The notes beneath the pieces were generated by a model, which was given only the letters and a program-made list of their open reading frames with translations, ran no database searches and was not told where the DNA came from. Below, piece by piece: positions 1 through 9,292 of a stretch of 64,000 nucleotides of DNA. Position 1 is the stretch's first letter; each line of letters starts with the position of its first letter. The position numbers and the translations under genes are program-made. Source of the stretch: Terrimesophilobacter bigeumensis (GTDB lineage Bacteria > Actinomycetota > Actinomycetes > Actinomycetales > Microbacteriaceae). The stretch lies in NCBI RefSeq assembly GCF_039537265.1, contig NZ_BAABAE010000003.1, positions 992,001 to 1,056,000 of the forward strand. Direction: 5' to 3'.

Positions 1-14
1 AGAAAGAGGATGCA

Positions 15-1550
15 TTGACTGGTCGGATCCCCCCGGTCCTTCGTCCCGAGCATCCCTCCGCACGATCCCTCGCTGGACTCATCGCGGAGTTCGGGCTCGA
101 GTACGAGGGAACGGTCGACGGCGTCGAGATCAGCGGCGTGACCGTGCGCACGAGCGAGGTGCACCCCGGCGATCTCTTCGTCGGCCTGGCCGGCGAGCAC
201 AGCCATGGGGCGTCCTTCGCCGCGGATGCGCGCGAAAGCGGAGCGGTCGCCCTTCTCACCGATCGGGCGGGGGCCACGCTCGCCGCCGGCTCCGGGCTGC
301 CCGTCGTGATCGTCGACTCGCCTCGGGCTGCACTCGGCGACGTGTCGGCCTGGGTCTACCAGACCAGCGTCGACCCGCCGCTGCTCCTCGGCGTGACAGG
401 AACCAACGGCAAGACCTCGACCGCGTACCTGCTCGAGGGCATCCTGCGTCAGCTCGGACTCGTCACGGGACTCAGCTCGACCGCGGAGCGTCACATCGGC
501 GATCTCACCGTCGTGAGCAGGCTCACGACGCCCGAGGCGAGCGAGCTCCATGCACTGCTCGCGAGGATGCGCGAGGGCGGGGTGCGCGCTGTCGCCGTCG
601 AGGTGAGCGCACAGGCGCTCAGCAGGAACCGGGTCGACGGCATCGTCTTCGACGTCGTCGCCTTCACGAACCTCAGCCACGATCACCTCGACGACTATGT
701 CGACATGGAGGAGTACTTCCAGGCGAAGCTCGCCTTCTTCGAGCCCGAGCGCGGCAAGCGCGGTGTGGTCTCGCTCGACACCGCCTGGGGCCAGCGCGTC
801 GTCGAGGGATCGCACATCCCGGTGACGACGATCTCGGCCACCGAGGGCGTCGACGCGGAGTGGAGGGTCGAGATCCTCGACGAACGCGCCGAGCACACGG
901 CCTTCCGCCTGACCGGCCCGGAGGGGCGGACCCTCGAGACGACCGTCCCGCTCATCGGCTGGCACATGGCGGCCAACGCCGGACTCGCGATCGTCATGCT
1001 CGTCGAGGCCGGTTTCGAGCTCGAGGCGATCGGGCACGCCATCCAGGACGGTATCGACGCCTACCTCCCCGGCCGCACGGAGCGCGTCTCCGGCGAGAGC
1101 GGCCCGACCGTCTACGTCGACTTCGGGCACAGTCCGGATGCCTTCCTCAACACCCTCGGCGCCGTGCGGAAGGTCACGAGCGGCCGGGTCATCATGGTCG
1201 TCGGAGCGGACGGCGACCGCGACGCCACCAAGCGCGACGAGATGGGCCGGGTCGCCTCGGAGTACTCCGACATCCTCGTCATCACCGATCACCACCCGCG
1301 GTTCGAGAACCCTGAGGCGATCAGGAAGATGCTCATCCACGGGGCCGGGCTCGCCGAGCACCAGGCCGAGCTGCACGAGGTGAGCCCGCCGGAGAAGGCG
1401 ATCCGACACGCGGTCTCCCTCGCCCAGGAGGGCGACTCGATCCTCTGGGCTGGTCCCGGGCACCAGGACTACCGCGACATCGAGGGCGTGCGCACCCCGT
1501 ACTCGGCGAGGGCCGAAGCGCGCGCGGCGCTGCGCGAGGCCGGCTGGTGA
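15..1550 (+). CDS. murE: UDP-MurNAc-tripeptide synthetase MurE
   Basis: Cytoplasmic Mur ligase that adds the third stem-peptide residue to UDP-MurNAc-L-Ala-D-Glu. The 511-residue length suits the family. An N-terminal uridine-binding domain is followed by the ATP loop GVTGTNGKTST (about residue 129) and a C-terminal domain. The amino-acid selector, DNPR in diaminopimelate enzymes, reads HHPR here (residues 426-429, within TDHHPRFENP), so the substrate is probably not standard meso-DAP. The start is TTG after an AGAAAGAGGA ribosome site; the ATG at 10 runs straight into a stop. First gene of the dcw run; overlaps murF by 4 bases. Confidence 0.95.
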   Translation: MTGRIPPVLRPEHPSARSLAGLIAEFGLEYEGTVDGVEISGVTVRTSEVHPGDLFVGLAGEHSHGASFAADARESGAVALLTDRAGATLAAGSGLPVVIVDSPRAALGDVSAWVYQTSVDPPLLLGVTGTNGKTSTAYLLEGILRQLGLVTGLSSTAERHIGDLTVVSRLTTPEASELHALLARMREGGVRAVAVEVSAQALSRNRVDGIVFDVVAFTNLSHDHLDDYVDMEEYFQAKLAFFEPERGKRGVVSLDTAWGQRVVEGSHIPVTTISATEGVDAEWRVEILDERAEHTAFRLTGPEGRTLETTVPLIGWHMAANAGLAIVMLVEAGFELEAIGHAIQDGIDAYLPGRTERVSGESGPTVYVDFGHSPDAFLNTLGAVRKVTSGRVIMVVGADGDRDATKRDEMGRVASEYSDILVITDHHPRFENPEAIRKMLIHGAGLAEHQAELHEVSPPEKAIRHAVSLAQEGDSILWAGPGHQDYRDIEGVRTPYSARAEARAALREAGW

Positions 1551-2950
1551 TCGAACTCACGCCGGCGGAGCTCGCCGGCATCGTCGGCGGCCGACTGTTC
1601 CGTCCCGACGGCGCGACGATCCCGGATGTCGTGGACGGGCCGGTCGTGGCCGACTCCCGGCTCGCAGAGCCCGGCAGCATCTTCTTCGCGCTGCAGGGCG
1701 AGACGACCCACGGCCACGAGTTCGCGGCATCCGCCGTCGCTTCCGGTGCCGTGCTCGTCGTCGCCGAGGCCGAGCTCGACCTCGGCGTTCCGATCGTCGT
1801 CGTCGACGACTCCCTCGCGGCCCTCTCGACGCTCGCGCGCTCGGTCGTCGCCACGGTGCGCTCTCAGGGAAGGCTTCGCGTCGTCGCCGTGACCGGTTCG
1901 AACGGCAAGACGACGACCAAGAACATGCTGAGGGCGATCCTCGAGCGAGTGGGTCCCGTCGTCGCGCCGCGCGGCTCCTTCAACAACCAGGTCGGCGCAC
2001 CGCTGTCCATGCTCGGGGTGGATCGCGAGACGCGGTTCCTCGTCGTCGAGATGGGGGCGAGCGCGCCGGGGGAGATCTCCCGGCTCGTCTCGATCGTCGT
2101 GCCGGATGTCGCGATCGTGCTCAAGGTGGGCCTTGCCCACGCCGGCGGATTCGGCAGCATCGAGGAGACCGCGAAAGCCAAGGCGGAACTCGTCACCGAG
2201 CTGCCGGCGGATGCCGTCGCGGTCCTCAACGCCGACGACACGAGGGTCGCCGCCATGGCCGGCAGCACGCGTGCGCGGGTCGTGACCTTCGGTCTCTCGG
2301 AGTCTGCCGACGTGCGCGCGGAGGACGTGGCGACCACGGTGCGCGGGACGGAGTTCACGCTCGTCGCGGGCCAGACGCGTACGACCGCGACCCTGCGCAT
2401 CCTCGGGGAGCACAACGTCATGAACGCCCTCGCCGCCCTCGCCGCCGTGCGCGAATTCGGGGTCGGGTTCGACGAGGCCGTCGAAGCGCTGGAGGAGCTC
2501 GCCCGCGCCGAGCGCTGGCGGATGGAGCTCCTTGCCGCACCGGACGGCGTCACAGTGATCAACGACGCGTACAACGCGAGCCCGGACTCGATGGCGGCCG
2601 CCCTCAAGACACTGGCCGAGGTCACGCGAGGAGCCAACCGCGCGATCGCCGTCCTCGGCGAGATGGCCGAGCTGGGGGAATACAGTGACGAAGAGCACGA
2701 TCGGATCGGACGACTCGTCGTGCGGCTGAACATCGACATACTCGTGGTCGTCGGCCACGGTGCGCGTCACATCCACAACGCGGCCGGACTCGAGGGTTCG
2801 TGGAACGGGGAGTCGGTGCTCGTGACGGATGCCGACGGGGCATACGATCTGTTGCGTGGTGAACTGCGGTCAGGAGATGTCGTCCTCGTGAAATCATCCA
2901 ACTCGGCGGGGCTGCGGCTGCTGGGCGACCGGATCGCCGGGGTCAGCTGA
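1547..2950 (+). CDS. murF: UDP-MurNAc-tripeptide:D-Ala-D-Ala ligase MurF
   Basis: Adds D-Ala-D-Ala to the UDP-MurNAc-tripeptide, completing the pentapeptide. The 467-residue protein has the Mur ligase P-loop VTGSNGKTTTKN near residue 113, the EMGAS motif near 168, and the DAYNASPDSM stretch typical of MurF near 345. The GTG start overlaps the murE stop (GTGA), indicating translational coupling. The final TGA shares its last base with the mraY ATG. Confidence 0.96.
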   Translation: MIELTPAELAGIVGGRLFRPDGATIPDVVDGPVVADSRLAEPGSIFFALQGETTHGHEFAASAVASGAVLVVAEAELDLGVPIVVVDDSLAALSTLARSVVATVRSQGRLRVVAVTGSNGKTTTKNMLRAILERVGPVVAPRGSFNNQVGAPLSMLGVDRETRFLVVEMGASAPGEISRLVSIVVPDVAIVLKVGLAHAGGFGSIEETAKAKAELVTELPADAVAVLNADDTRVAAMAGSTRARVVTFGLSESADVRAEDVATTVRGTEFTLVAGQTRTTATLRILGEHNVMNALAALAAVREFGVGFDEAVEALEELARAERWRMELLAAPDGVTVINDAYNASPDSMAAALKTLAEVTRGANRAIAVLGEMAELGEYSDEEHDRIGRLVVRLNIDILVVVGHGARHIHNAAGLEGSWNGESVLVTDADGAYDLLRGELRSGDVVLVKSSNSAGLRLLGDRIAGVS

Positions 2951-4056
2951 TGCTCGCCCTTCTCTTCGCCGCAGGCATTTCGATGGTCTTCGCCCTGCTC
3001 CTCACCCCGTTGTTCGCGAAACTGTTCCGCCGGCTCGGCCTCGGTCAGTTCATCAGGGCCGACACCCCGACGACCCACGTCATGAAGCGGGGCACGCCGT
3101 CGATGGGCGGGGTGGTGTTCGTCACGGCTTCCATCGTCGGCTACTTCGGGGGGCATCTCCTTGGCGGCGGCCGCCCGAGTGCGAGCGCCATGCTCGTCAT
3201 CCTCATGATGGGCGGACTGGGGTTCATCGGTTTCATCGACGACCTGCTCAAGGTGTCCAGGCAGAACAGTCTCGGCCTGCGCGGCTGGTACAAGATCCTC
3301 GGTACGGTCGTCGTCGGCGTGGCCTTCGCCCTCATCGGGGTGAATTACCGCGACAGCCACGATCGTTCGCCGGTGTCGACGGCGGTCAGCTTCATCCGGG
3401 ATCTGCCGTTCGACTTCATCGTGGCCTTCGGCCTCGTCGCCGGCGTCACCGCCCTCGTCGTGTGGATCGTGTTCATCACGGTGAGCACCTCCAACGCCGT
3501 GAACCTCGCCGACGGCCTCGACGGGCTCGCCGCCGGTGCCTCGATCTTCGCCATCGGCTCGTACGTCATCATCGGGTTCTGGCAGACCCAGCAGTCCTGC
3601 TTCAACCCCGGCGTCGCCGCGGAGAATGTGTTCAAGTGCTATGACGTGTCCGCCCCGTTCGAGCTCGCGACCATCGCGGCGGCCATCGTCGGCTCGCTCA
3701 TCGGGTTCCTCTGGTGGAACACCTCGCCCGCGCAGATCATCATGGGGGACACCGGTTCCTTCGCCCTCGGCGGGGCCCTCGCCGCCCTCGCGATCCTCTC
3801 CCGCACCGAGCTCCTGCTCGTGCTCATCGGCGGCCTCTTCGTCGTCGTGACCAGCCAGGTGCTCGTCCAGCGCGTCTACTTCAAGGCGACGAAGGGCAGG
3901 CGCATCTGGCGCGCCAGTCCGCTCCACCACCATTTCGAGATGAAGGGCTGGGCCGAGGTCACGATCGTCGTGAGGTTCTGGATCATCTCCGGCCTCTTCG
4001 TCGCCGCCGGGGTGGGCATCTTCTACCTCGAGTGGCTCTCCAGCACCGCCCCATGA
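2950..4056 (+). CDS. mraY: Phospho-MurNAc-pentapeptide transferase MraY
   Basis: Integral membrane enzyme that transfers phospho-MurNAc-pentapeptide to undecaprenyl phosphate, forming lipid I. The 368 residues contain about ten hydrophobic segments. Diagnostic motifs are DTPTTHVMKRGTPSMGG, FIDDLLKV, NAVNLADGLDGLAAG, MGDTGSFALGG and LHHHFEMKGW, which together hold the catalytic aspartates and the MraY-specific histidine loop. Start ATG overlaps the murF stop by one base; stop overlaps murD by 4. Confidence 0.97.
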   Translation: MLALLFAAGISMVFALLLTPLFAKLFRRLGLGQFIRADTPTTHVMKRGTPSMGGVVFVTASIVGYFGGHLLGGGRPSASAMLVILMMGGLGFIGFIDDLLKVSRQNSLGLRGWYKILGTVVVGVAFALIGVNYRDSHDRSPVSTAVSFIRDLPFDFIVAFGLVAGVTALVVWIVFITVSTSNAVNLADGLDGLAAGASIFAIGSYVIIGFWQTQQSCFNPGVAAENVFKCYDVSAPFELATIAAAIVGSLIGFLWWNTSPAQIIMGDTGSFALGGALAALAILSRTELLLVLIGGLFVVVTSQVLVQRVYFKATKGRRIWRASPLHHHFEMKGWAEVTIVVRFWIISGLFVAAGVGIFYLEWLSSTAP

Positions 4057-5582
4057 CCTCCAGGGACCTCGACTCTCTCACCAGCTGGCACGCCGACTGG
4101 GCCGGGCTCAGGGTAGCCGTGCTCGGACTCGGCGTGACCGGGTTCTCGGCGGCCGACACGCTCGCCGAGCTCGGGTGCTCCGTGCTCGTCGCGACGAAGT
4201 CCGCGGACACGACGATGACCGAGATCCTCGAGGTGATCGGTGTCGAGTTGCTCGTGGCGGACCTCGAGGCCGGCGTGCCCGGGCGGCTGGAGGAGTTCGC
4301 CCCCGAGCTCGTCATCGTGTCTCCGGGCTTCGCCCCGCATCATCCGCTCGTCGCCTGGGCCCAGGGTTCGGGCGCTGCGGTGTGGGGGGACGTCGAGCTC
4401 GCCTGGCGACTGCGCGACAAGAACGGTGCGCCGGCCGAATGGATCACCGTCACCGGAACGAACGGCAAGACCACGACGGTGCAGCTCACGGCGGCCATGC
4501 TCGTGGCGGGGGGCCTGCGCGCAGCGCCCTGCGGCAACGTGGGGGTGCCGGTGCTCGACGCCATCCGCGATCCCGGCGGCTTCGACGTGCTCGTCGTGGA
4601 GCTCTCGAGCTTCCAGCTCCACTACCTCGGCTCGATCTCGCCCTGGGCGAGCGCCTGCCTCAACGTCGCCGACGACCACCTCGACTGGCACGGATCCCCT
4701 GCCGCCTATCGCGCGGCCAAGGGCAGGGTCTACGAGAACACCAGGATCGCCTGCATCTACAACAAGGACGCCCCCATCACACGGGAGCTCGTCGAGGCCG
4801 CTGACGTCGTGGAGGGGTGCCGGGCGGTCGGATTCGGATTCGGGATCCCCGGCCCGAGCGATTTCGGCGTCGTCGAGGGCATCCTCTGCGACCGGGCCTT
4901 CCTCGAGGAGCGGCGGGACAGCGCGCTCGAGATCGTCACGGTCGGAGAACTCGCCGACGTCGGCCTCGGCGGCGCGCACCTCGTCGCGAACGCTCTCGCG
5001 GCAGCCGCACTGGCCCGGTCCTTCGGCGCCCCGATCGCGGCCGTCAGGTCGGCGCTCCTGGCCTTCAAGGCCGACCACCATCGCGCGGAGGTCGTGGCCC
5101 GCCACGAGGGGGTGACCTGGGTCGACGACTCCAAGGCGACGAACGCGCACGCGGCGCGCGCATCCCTCACGGCCTTCGATTCGGTCGTGTGGATCGTCGG
5201 CGGCCTCTTCAAGGGGGCGTCTCCCGATGAGCTCGTCGCAAGCATGTCACCCCGGCTGCGCGGAGCGATCGTGATCGGGATCGACCGCACGGCGGTGCTC
5301 GCATCATTCGCACGACACGCCCCCGGGCTGCCGGTCATGGAGGTCGACACGGCCGAAACTGAAGACGTGATGCCGACGGCCGTGCGGCTGGCGGCGGAGT
5401 TGGCGGTCGACGGCGACGTCGTGCTGCTGGCCCCGGCGGCTGCCTCGATGGACCAGTTCACCGACTATGCCGACCGCGGACGAAGGTTTGCGAACGCCGT
5501 ACAGGAGAAGGTCGCACAAGGGAACAGGGGAGGAGACGCCGATGACGACGAGCCCCCCGCGTCCCCGTCGCCGGGGCGGTAG
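4053..5582 (+). CDS. murD: UDP-MurNAc-L-Ala:D-Glu ligase MurD
   Basis: Adds D-glutamate to UDP-MurNAc-L-Ala. I take the ATG at 4053, overlapping the mraY stop (ATGA), giving 509 residues; the frame stays open further upstream but that part is a shadow of mraY. The N-terminal Rossmann segment VAVLGLGVTGFSAADTLAELG, ATP loop TVTGTNGKTTTV and C-terminal TWVDDSKATNAHAA are all intact. Its 3' end overlaps the start of ftsW by 41 bases. Confidence 0.96.
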   Translation: MTSRDLDSLTSWHADWAGLRVAVLGLGVTGFSAADTLAELGCSVLVATKSADTTMTEILEVIGVELLVADLEAGVPGRLEEFAPELVIVSPGFAPHHPLVAWAQGSGAAVWGDVELAWRLRDKNGAPAEWITVTGTNGKTTTVQLTAAMLVAGGLRAAPCGNVGVPVLDAIRDPGGFDVLVVELSSFQLHYLGSISPWASACLNVADDHLDWHGSPAAYRAAKGRVYENTRIACIYNKDAPITRELVEAADVVEGCRAVGFGFGIPGPSDFGVVEGILCDRAFLEERRDSALEIVTVGELADVGLGGAHLVANALAAAALARSFGAPIAAVRSALLAFKADHHRAEVVARHEGVTWVDDSKATNAHAARASLTAFDSVVWIVGGLFKGASPDELVASMSPRLRGAIVIGIDRTAVLASFARHAPGLPVMEVDTAETEDVMPTAVRLAAELAVDGDVVLLAPAAASMDQFTDYADRGRRFANAVQEKVAQGNRGGDADDDEPPASPSPGR

Positions 5583-6792
5583 CGGCTCCGCACCGCCGCC
5601 CCCGTCCAGCCCTTCGGTGCTCGTGGCGGTCCGCCGCATCTTCGGCGCGGAGAGCAGCAACTACTTCCTCCTCCTCGGCGCGACCCTATTCCTCGTCGTC
5701 TTCGGCCTCGTCATGGTCCTGTCGTCCTCTGCCGTCGAGTCCTACAAGGCGACGGACGACTTCTTCGCCGGTTTCGTGCGGCAGGGGCTGTTCGCCGTCC
5801 TCGGCATCCCCGCCATGCTTCTCGCCGCGCGCATGCCCGCCGTGTTCTGGCGCAAGTGGGCCGGGGTCGCGATGATCGTGGCGGTCGCCCTCCAGTTCCT
5901 CGTGATCGCGACGAATTTCGGCCTCGAGGTCAACGGGAACCGCAACTGGTTCGTGATCGGCACGTTCTCGTTCCAGCCCTCGGAGCTCGTCAAGGTCGCG
6001 CTCGTGGTGTGGCTCGGGATCGTCCTCGCGAAGAAGCTCGAGGTGCTCGACGACTGGCGGGAGCTGGTACGGCCTATCGGGATCGTCACGGGCGCGGCGA
6101 TCGGGCTCGTGCTGCTCGGCGGGGACCTCGGAACCGTCATCATCCTCGTCGCCATCGTGCTCGGCACGCTGTATTTCGCAGGGGTCCGGCTCCGGTTCCT
6201 CGCCGTACCCGCCGTCGTCATCGTCATCGCCGCCCTCCTCATCTCCGTCTCCGGGGGCTCCCGACAGGACCGCATCCTCGCCTGGCAGAGCGGATGCGCG
6301 AGCGACGCCGACTACAACGGGCTCTGCTGGCAGACCCTCCACGGCTGGTGGGCGCTCGCCTCAGGCGGGATCTTCGGAGTGGGCCTCGGCAACTCCAAGG
6401 CGAAGTGGTCCTGGCTGCCGGAGGCCGACAACGACTTCATCTTCGCCATCATCGGCGAGGAGCTGGGCCTTCTCGGCGCGATCGTCGTCCTCGCACTCTT
6501 CGTCGTCCTCGCGATCGCCTTCGTCCGCATCATCCGGGCCTCCAGCGACCCGGTGGCCCGCATCACGGTGAGTGCTGTCATGACCTGGATCCTCGTCCAG
6601 GCCTTCGTCAACATCGCGGTCGTGCTCGGCCTGCTTCCCGTGCTGGGGGTGCCGCTCCCGCTCATCTCCGCGGGCGGATCCGCGCTGGTCACCACCCTGT
6701 TCGCGATCGGCATCGTGCTCTCCTACGCGCGGCAGCCCCTGGCAAAGGGTGCTGCGAGCCCGGCGCCTCAGCCTCCCCGAGCAGTGCGGTGA
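5542..6792 (+). CDS. ftsW: Lipid II glycosyltransferase FtsW (SEDS family)
   Basis: Septal SEDS peptidoglycan polymerase with many membrane segments. The ATG at 5542 is chosen because AGGGGAGGAGA lies just before it; the frame extends 25 codons further up into murD but without a good ribosome site. The 416-residue protein starts with a short Pro/Arg/Gly/Ser-rich cytoplasmic tail. The SEDS signature PVLGVPLPLISAGGSALV lies near the C-terminus and the NRNWFVIG loop is in the middle. Overlaps murG by 4 bases. Confidence 0.95.
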   Translation: MTTSPPRPRRRGGSGSAPPPPSSPSVLVAVRRIFGAESSNYFLLLGATLFLVVFGLVMVLSSSAVESYKATDDFFAGFVRQGLFAVLGIPAMLLAARMPAVFWRKWAGVAMIVAVALQFLVIATNFGLEVNGNRNWFVIGTFSFQPSELVKVALVVWLGIVLAKKLEVLDDWRELVRPIGIVTGAAIGLVLLGGDLGTVIILVAIVLGTLYFAGVRLRFLAVPAVVIVIAALLISVSGGSRQDRILAWQSGCASDADYNGLCWQTLHGWWALASGGIFGVGLGNSKAKWSWLPEADNDFIFAIIGEELGLLGAIVVLALFVVLAIAFVRIIRASSDPVARITVSAVMTWILVQAFVNIAVVLGLLPVLGVPLPLISAGGSALVTTLFAIGIVLSYARQPLAKGAASPAPQPPRAVR

Positions 6793-7889
6793 CCCGTTAC
6801 CTGCTCGTCGGCGGAGGAACGGCCGGCCATGTGAACCCCCTGCTCGCGGTCGCCGACCGCCTGCGCGAGCAGGAGTCGGATGACGCAATCCTCGTGCTCG
6901 GGACGGCAGAAGGCCTCGAGGCCCGGCTGGTTCCCGAGCGTGGCTACGAGCTCGCCACGATCGCCAGGGTGCCGTTTCCCCGTCGAGTGGGCCGTGCCGC
7001 CCTGCGCTTTCCGCGGGAGTTCCGCGACGTCGTGCGCAGCATTCGGGCGCTCCTCCTCGAACGCGAGATCGACGTCGTGGTCGGTTTCGGTGGATTCGTC
7101 TCCGGCCCCGCCTACGTCGCCGCCTGGCGCCAGAAGGTGCCCATCGTCGTGCACGAGGCGAACGCCGTACCCGGGTTCGCCAACCGGCTGGGAAGTCGAC
7201 TCACCCGATACGTCGGGGTCGCTTTCCCGGGCACCCGCCTTCCTCATGCGCGCGTCGTCGGCATGCCCCTGAAGCACGAGCTCGAGGTGCTCGACCCGCG
7301 GGTACGCCACGACGAGGCGCTCGAGCATTTCGGGCTCGACGCGGCGAAGCCCGTACTGCTGGTCACGGGCGGCTCTCTCGGCGCCCGAAGCATCAACGAG
7401 ACCGTCTTCGAGGCGGCTGCGACGATCCTCGGTGCCGGCTGGAGCATCCTGCACATAGCGGGGGAGCGGGCGGCGCTCCCGGAGCCCTCGCTCGCCGGCT
7501 ACCGCATCCTCGCCTACTGCGACCGGATGGACCTCGCGTTCTCGGCGGCCGAGCTCGTGATCGCGCGTGCGGGTTCGGCGACGGTGAGCGAACTGACGGC
7601 ACTCGGCGTCGCCGCCATCTACGTTCCGCTGGCGATCGGCAACGGCGAGCAGCGGCTCAACGCGAAAGGCGTCGTCGATGCGGGCGGCGCCGTGCTCGTC
7701 GACAATGCCGATTTCACGCCGGAGTGGGTGTCCCGCGAGCTCATCTCGATCCTCGGCGACCGGGCAGCGATCGCCGAGCTCGCCGCCCGGGCTGCGAAGA
7801 TCGGGAGCCGGGACGGCACGGCCCGCACGGTCGCGCTCGTCCGGGAGGCCGTTGAGGCCGCCGCGCGGACCGAAGGAGAACGCTCGTGA
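6789..7889 (+). CDS. murG: Lipid I GlcNAc transferase MurG
   Basis: Peripheral membrane glycosyltransferase that converts lipid I to lipid II with UDP-GlcNAc. The 366-residue form starts at GTG 6789, overlapping the ftsW stop; the first residues are the G-loop LLVGGGTAGHVNPLLA. The second G-loop (VTGGSLGARSIN) and the C-terminal acceptor/UDP segment (ARAGSATVSELTALG) are present. The frame open upstream of 6789 is an ftsW shadow. Overlaps murC by 4 bases. Confidence 0.96.
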   Translation: MTRYLLVGGGTAGHVNPLLAVADRLREQESDDAILVLGTAEGLEARLVPERGYELATIARVPFPRRVGRAALRFPREFRDVVRSIRALLLEREIDVVVGFGGFVSGPAYVAAWRQKVPIVVHEANAVPGFANRLGSRLTRYVGVAFPGTRLPHARVVGMPLKHELEVLDPRVRHDEALEHFGLDAAKPVLLVTGGSLGARSINETVFEAAATILGAGWSILHIAGERAALPEPSLAGYRILAYCDRMDLAFSAAELVIARAGSATVSELTALGVAAIYVPLAIGNGEQRLNAKGVVDAGGAVLVDNADFTPEWVSRELISILGDRAAIAELAARAAKIGSRDGTARTVALVREAVEAAARTEGERS

Positions 7890-9292
7890 TCAAGTCCGAC
7901 TTCCACGAGGCGATGCCGGATGCACCGGGTCGCGTGCACTTCGTCGGCATCGGCGGGGCGGGGATGAGCGGCATCGCGCACCTGTTCCTCGCCGCCGGCA
8001 TCGTGGTGACCGGTTCCGACATCCGGGACACCGACACGGTGGCCGCCCTGCGCGCGAAGGGCGTGGCCGTCACGATCGGGCATGACGCCTCGGTTGTCGC
8101 CGCGGCAGACACCCTTGTCGTCACGGGGGCGATCGCCGAGGACAATCCCGAGTACCTCGCAGCGCGCAGGCTCGGTCTGCCGATCGTCCATCGGGCCGTC
8201 GCTCTCGCCTGGCTCACCAGGCAGCACCGCCTCGTCGCGGTGGCCGGTGCGCATGGCAAGACGACCTCGACGGCCATGATCGTCACAGCGCTGCGGGCGC
8301 TCGGCGCCGATCCGGGGTTCGTGAACGGCGGCGTGCTCCGTTCGCTCGGTGTCAGCGCGCTCCCCGGAACCGGTGACCTCTTCGTCGTCGAGGCCGATGA
8401 GTCGGACGGCTCCTTCCTGCTCTACCGCACCGCCTTCGCCCTCGTGACCAACGTCGACCCCGACCACCTCGACCATTTCGGATCGGAGGCGGCGTTCAAG
8501 GACGCCTTCGTCGAGTTCGCTCGTGCCGCGAGCGAAGGGATCGTGATCTCCGCCGACGACCCCGGCGCTGTCGAGGTCACCCCGCGGCTCGCCGACCGCG
8601 TCGTCACGACGTTCGGCGAGCATGCCGATGCCACGGTCCGGGTTCACTCGGTCGAGCTCGGCCCGGCCGTGGCGTTCCGGATCGCCTGGCGGGGTCTGGA
8701 CTTCCGGGTCTCACTGCGGGTGCCGGGGCTCCACAATGCGCTCAACGCGGCCGGAGCCTTCGGGGTTCTCGTCGGGCTCGGCTTCGACCCGCGGGCGAGC
8801 ATCGACGCGATAGCCGGGTTCGAGGGCACGGAGCGCCGCTTCGAGCCGAGGGGAGAGGTCGGCGGCGTCCGGGTGTACGACGACTTCGCGCATCACCCGA
8901 CCGAGGTGCAGGCGGCGCTGGCGGGGGCGCGGGCGGCGGTGGGCGGCGGGAGGATCATCCCGGTGTTCCAGCCGCACCTGTACAGCAGGACCCGGCTCAT
9001 GGCATCCGAGTTCGCCAGGACCTTCGAGGAACTCGCCGACCACACGATCATCGTCCCGATCTACCCGGCGCGCGAGGAGCCCGAGCCGGGGGTCACCGGG
9101 AGGCTCATCGCCGAACGATTCGTGGATGGCGAGCGGGTCGAGTACATCGACGAGTGGGCGGATGCCGCCGTCCGCGCCGCGGAGCTCGCCCGCCCGGGCG
9201 ACATCGTCATGCCCATGGGCGGAGGCGACATCTATCGGATCATCCCCCTGCTGCTCGAGGCGCTGGCGGCCGGGCCAACGGGGTCGGCGTGA
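7886..9292 (+). CDS. murC: UDP-MurNAc:L-Ala ligase MurC
   Basis: First Mur ligase, adding L-alanine to UDP-MurNAc. The 468-residue protein has the dinucleotide-like motif VHFVGIGGAGMSGIAHL at the N-terminus, ATP loop VAVAGAHGKTTSTA, and the MurC-specific DDFAHHPTEVQAAL near residue 331. GTG start couples to murG (GTGA overlap); stop overlaps ftsQ. In this cluster murC stands alone, without an adjacent murB or ddl. Confidence 0.96.
   Translation: MIKSDFHEAMPDAPGRVHFVGIGGAGMSGIAHLFLAAGIVVTGSDIRDTDTVAALRAKGVAVTIGHDASVVAAADTLVVTGAIAEDNPEYLAARRLGLPIVHRAVALAWLTRQHRLVAVAGAHGKTTSTAMIVTALRALGADPGFVNGGVLRSLGVSALPGTGDLFVVEADESDGSFLLYRTAFALVTNVDPDHLDHFGSEAAFKDAFVEFARAASEGIVISADDPGAVEVTPRLADRVVTTFGEHADATVRVHSVELGPAVAFRIAWRGLDFRVSLRVPGLHNALNAAGAFGVLVGLGFDPRASIDAIAGFEGTERRFEPRGEVGGVRVYDDFAHHPTEVQAALAGARAAVGGGRIIPVFQPHLYSRTRLMASEFARTFEELADHTIIVPIYPAREEPEPGVTGRLIAERFVDGERVEYIDEWADAAVRAAELARPGDIVMPMGGGDIYRIIPLLLEALAAGPTGSA

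Noticed and set aside
3714..4052. N-terminal extension of the murD frame (and like extensions for murG, ftsQ, yggS, hisD, trpD and helY)
   Set aside because: These stretches are other-frame readings of the preceding gene; coupled starts and family N-termini fix the true beginnings downstream.
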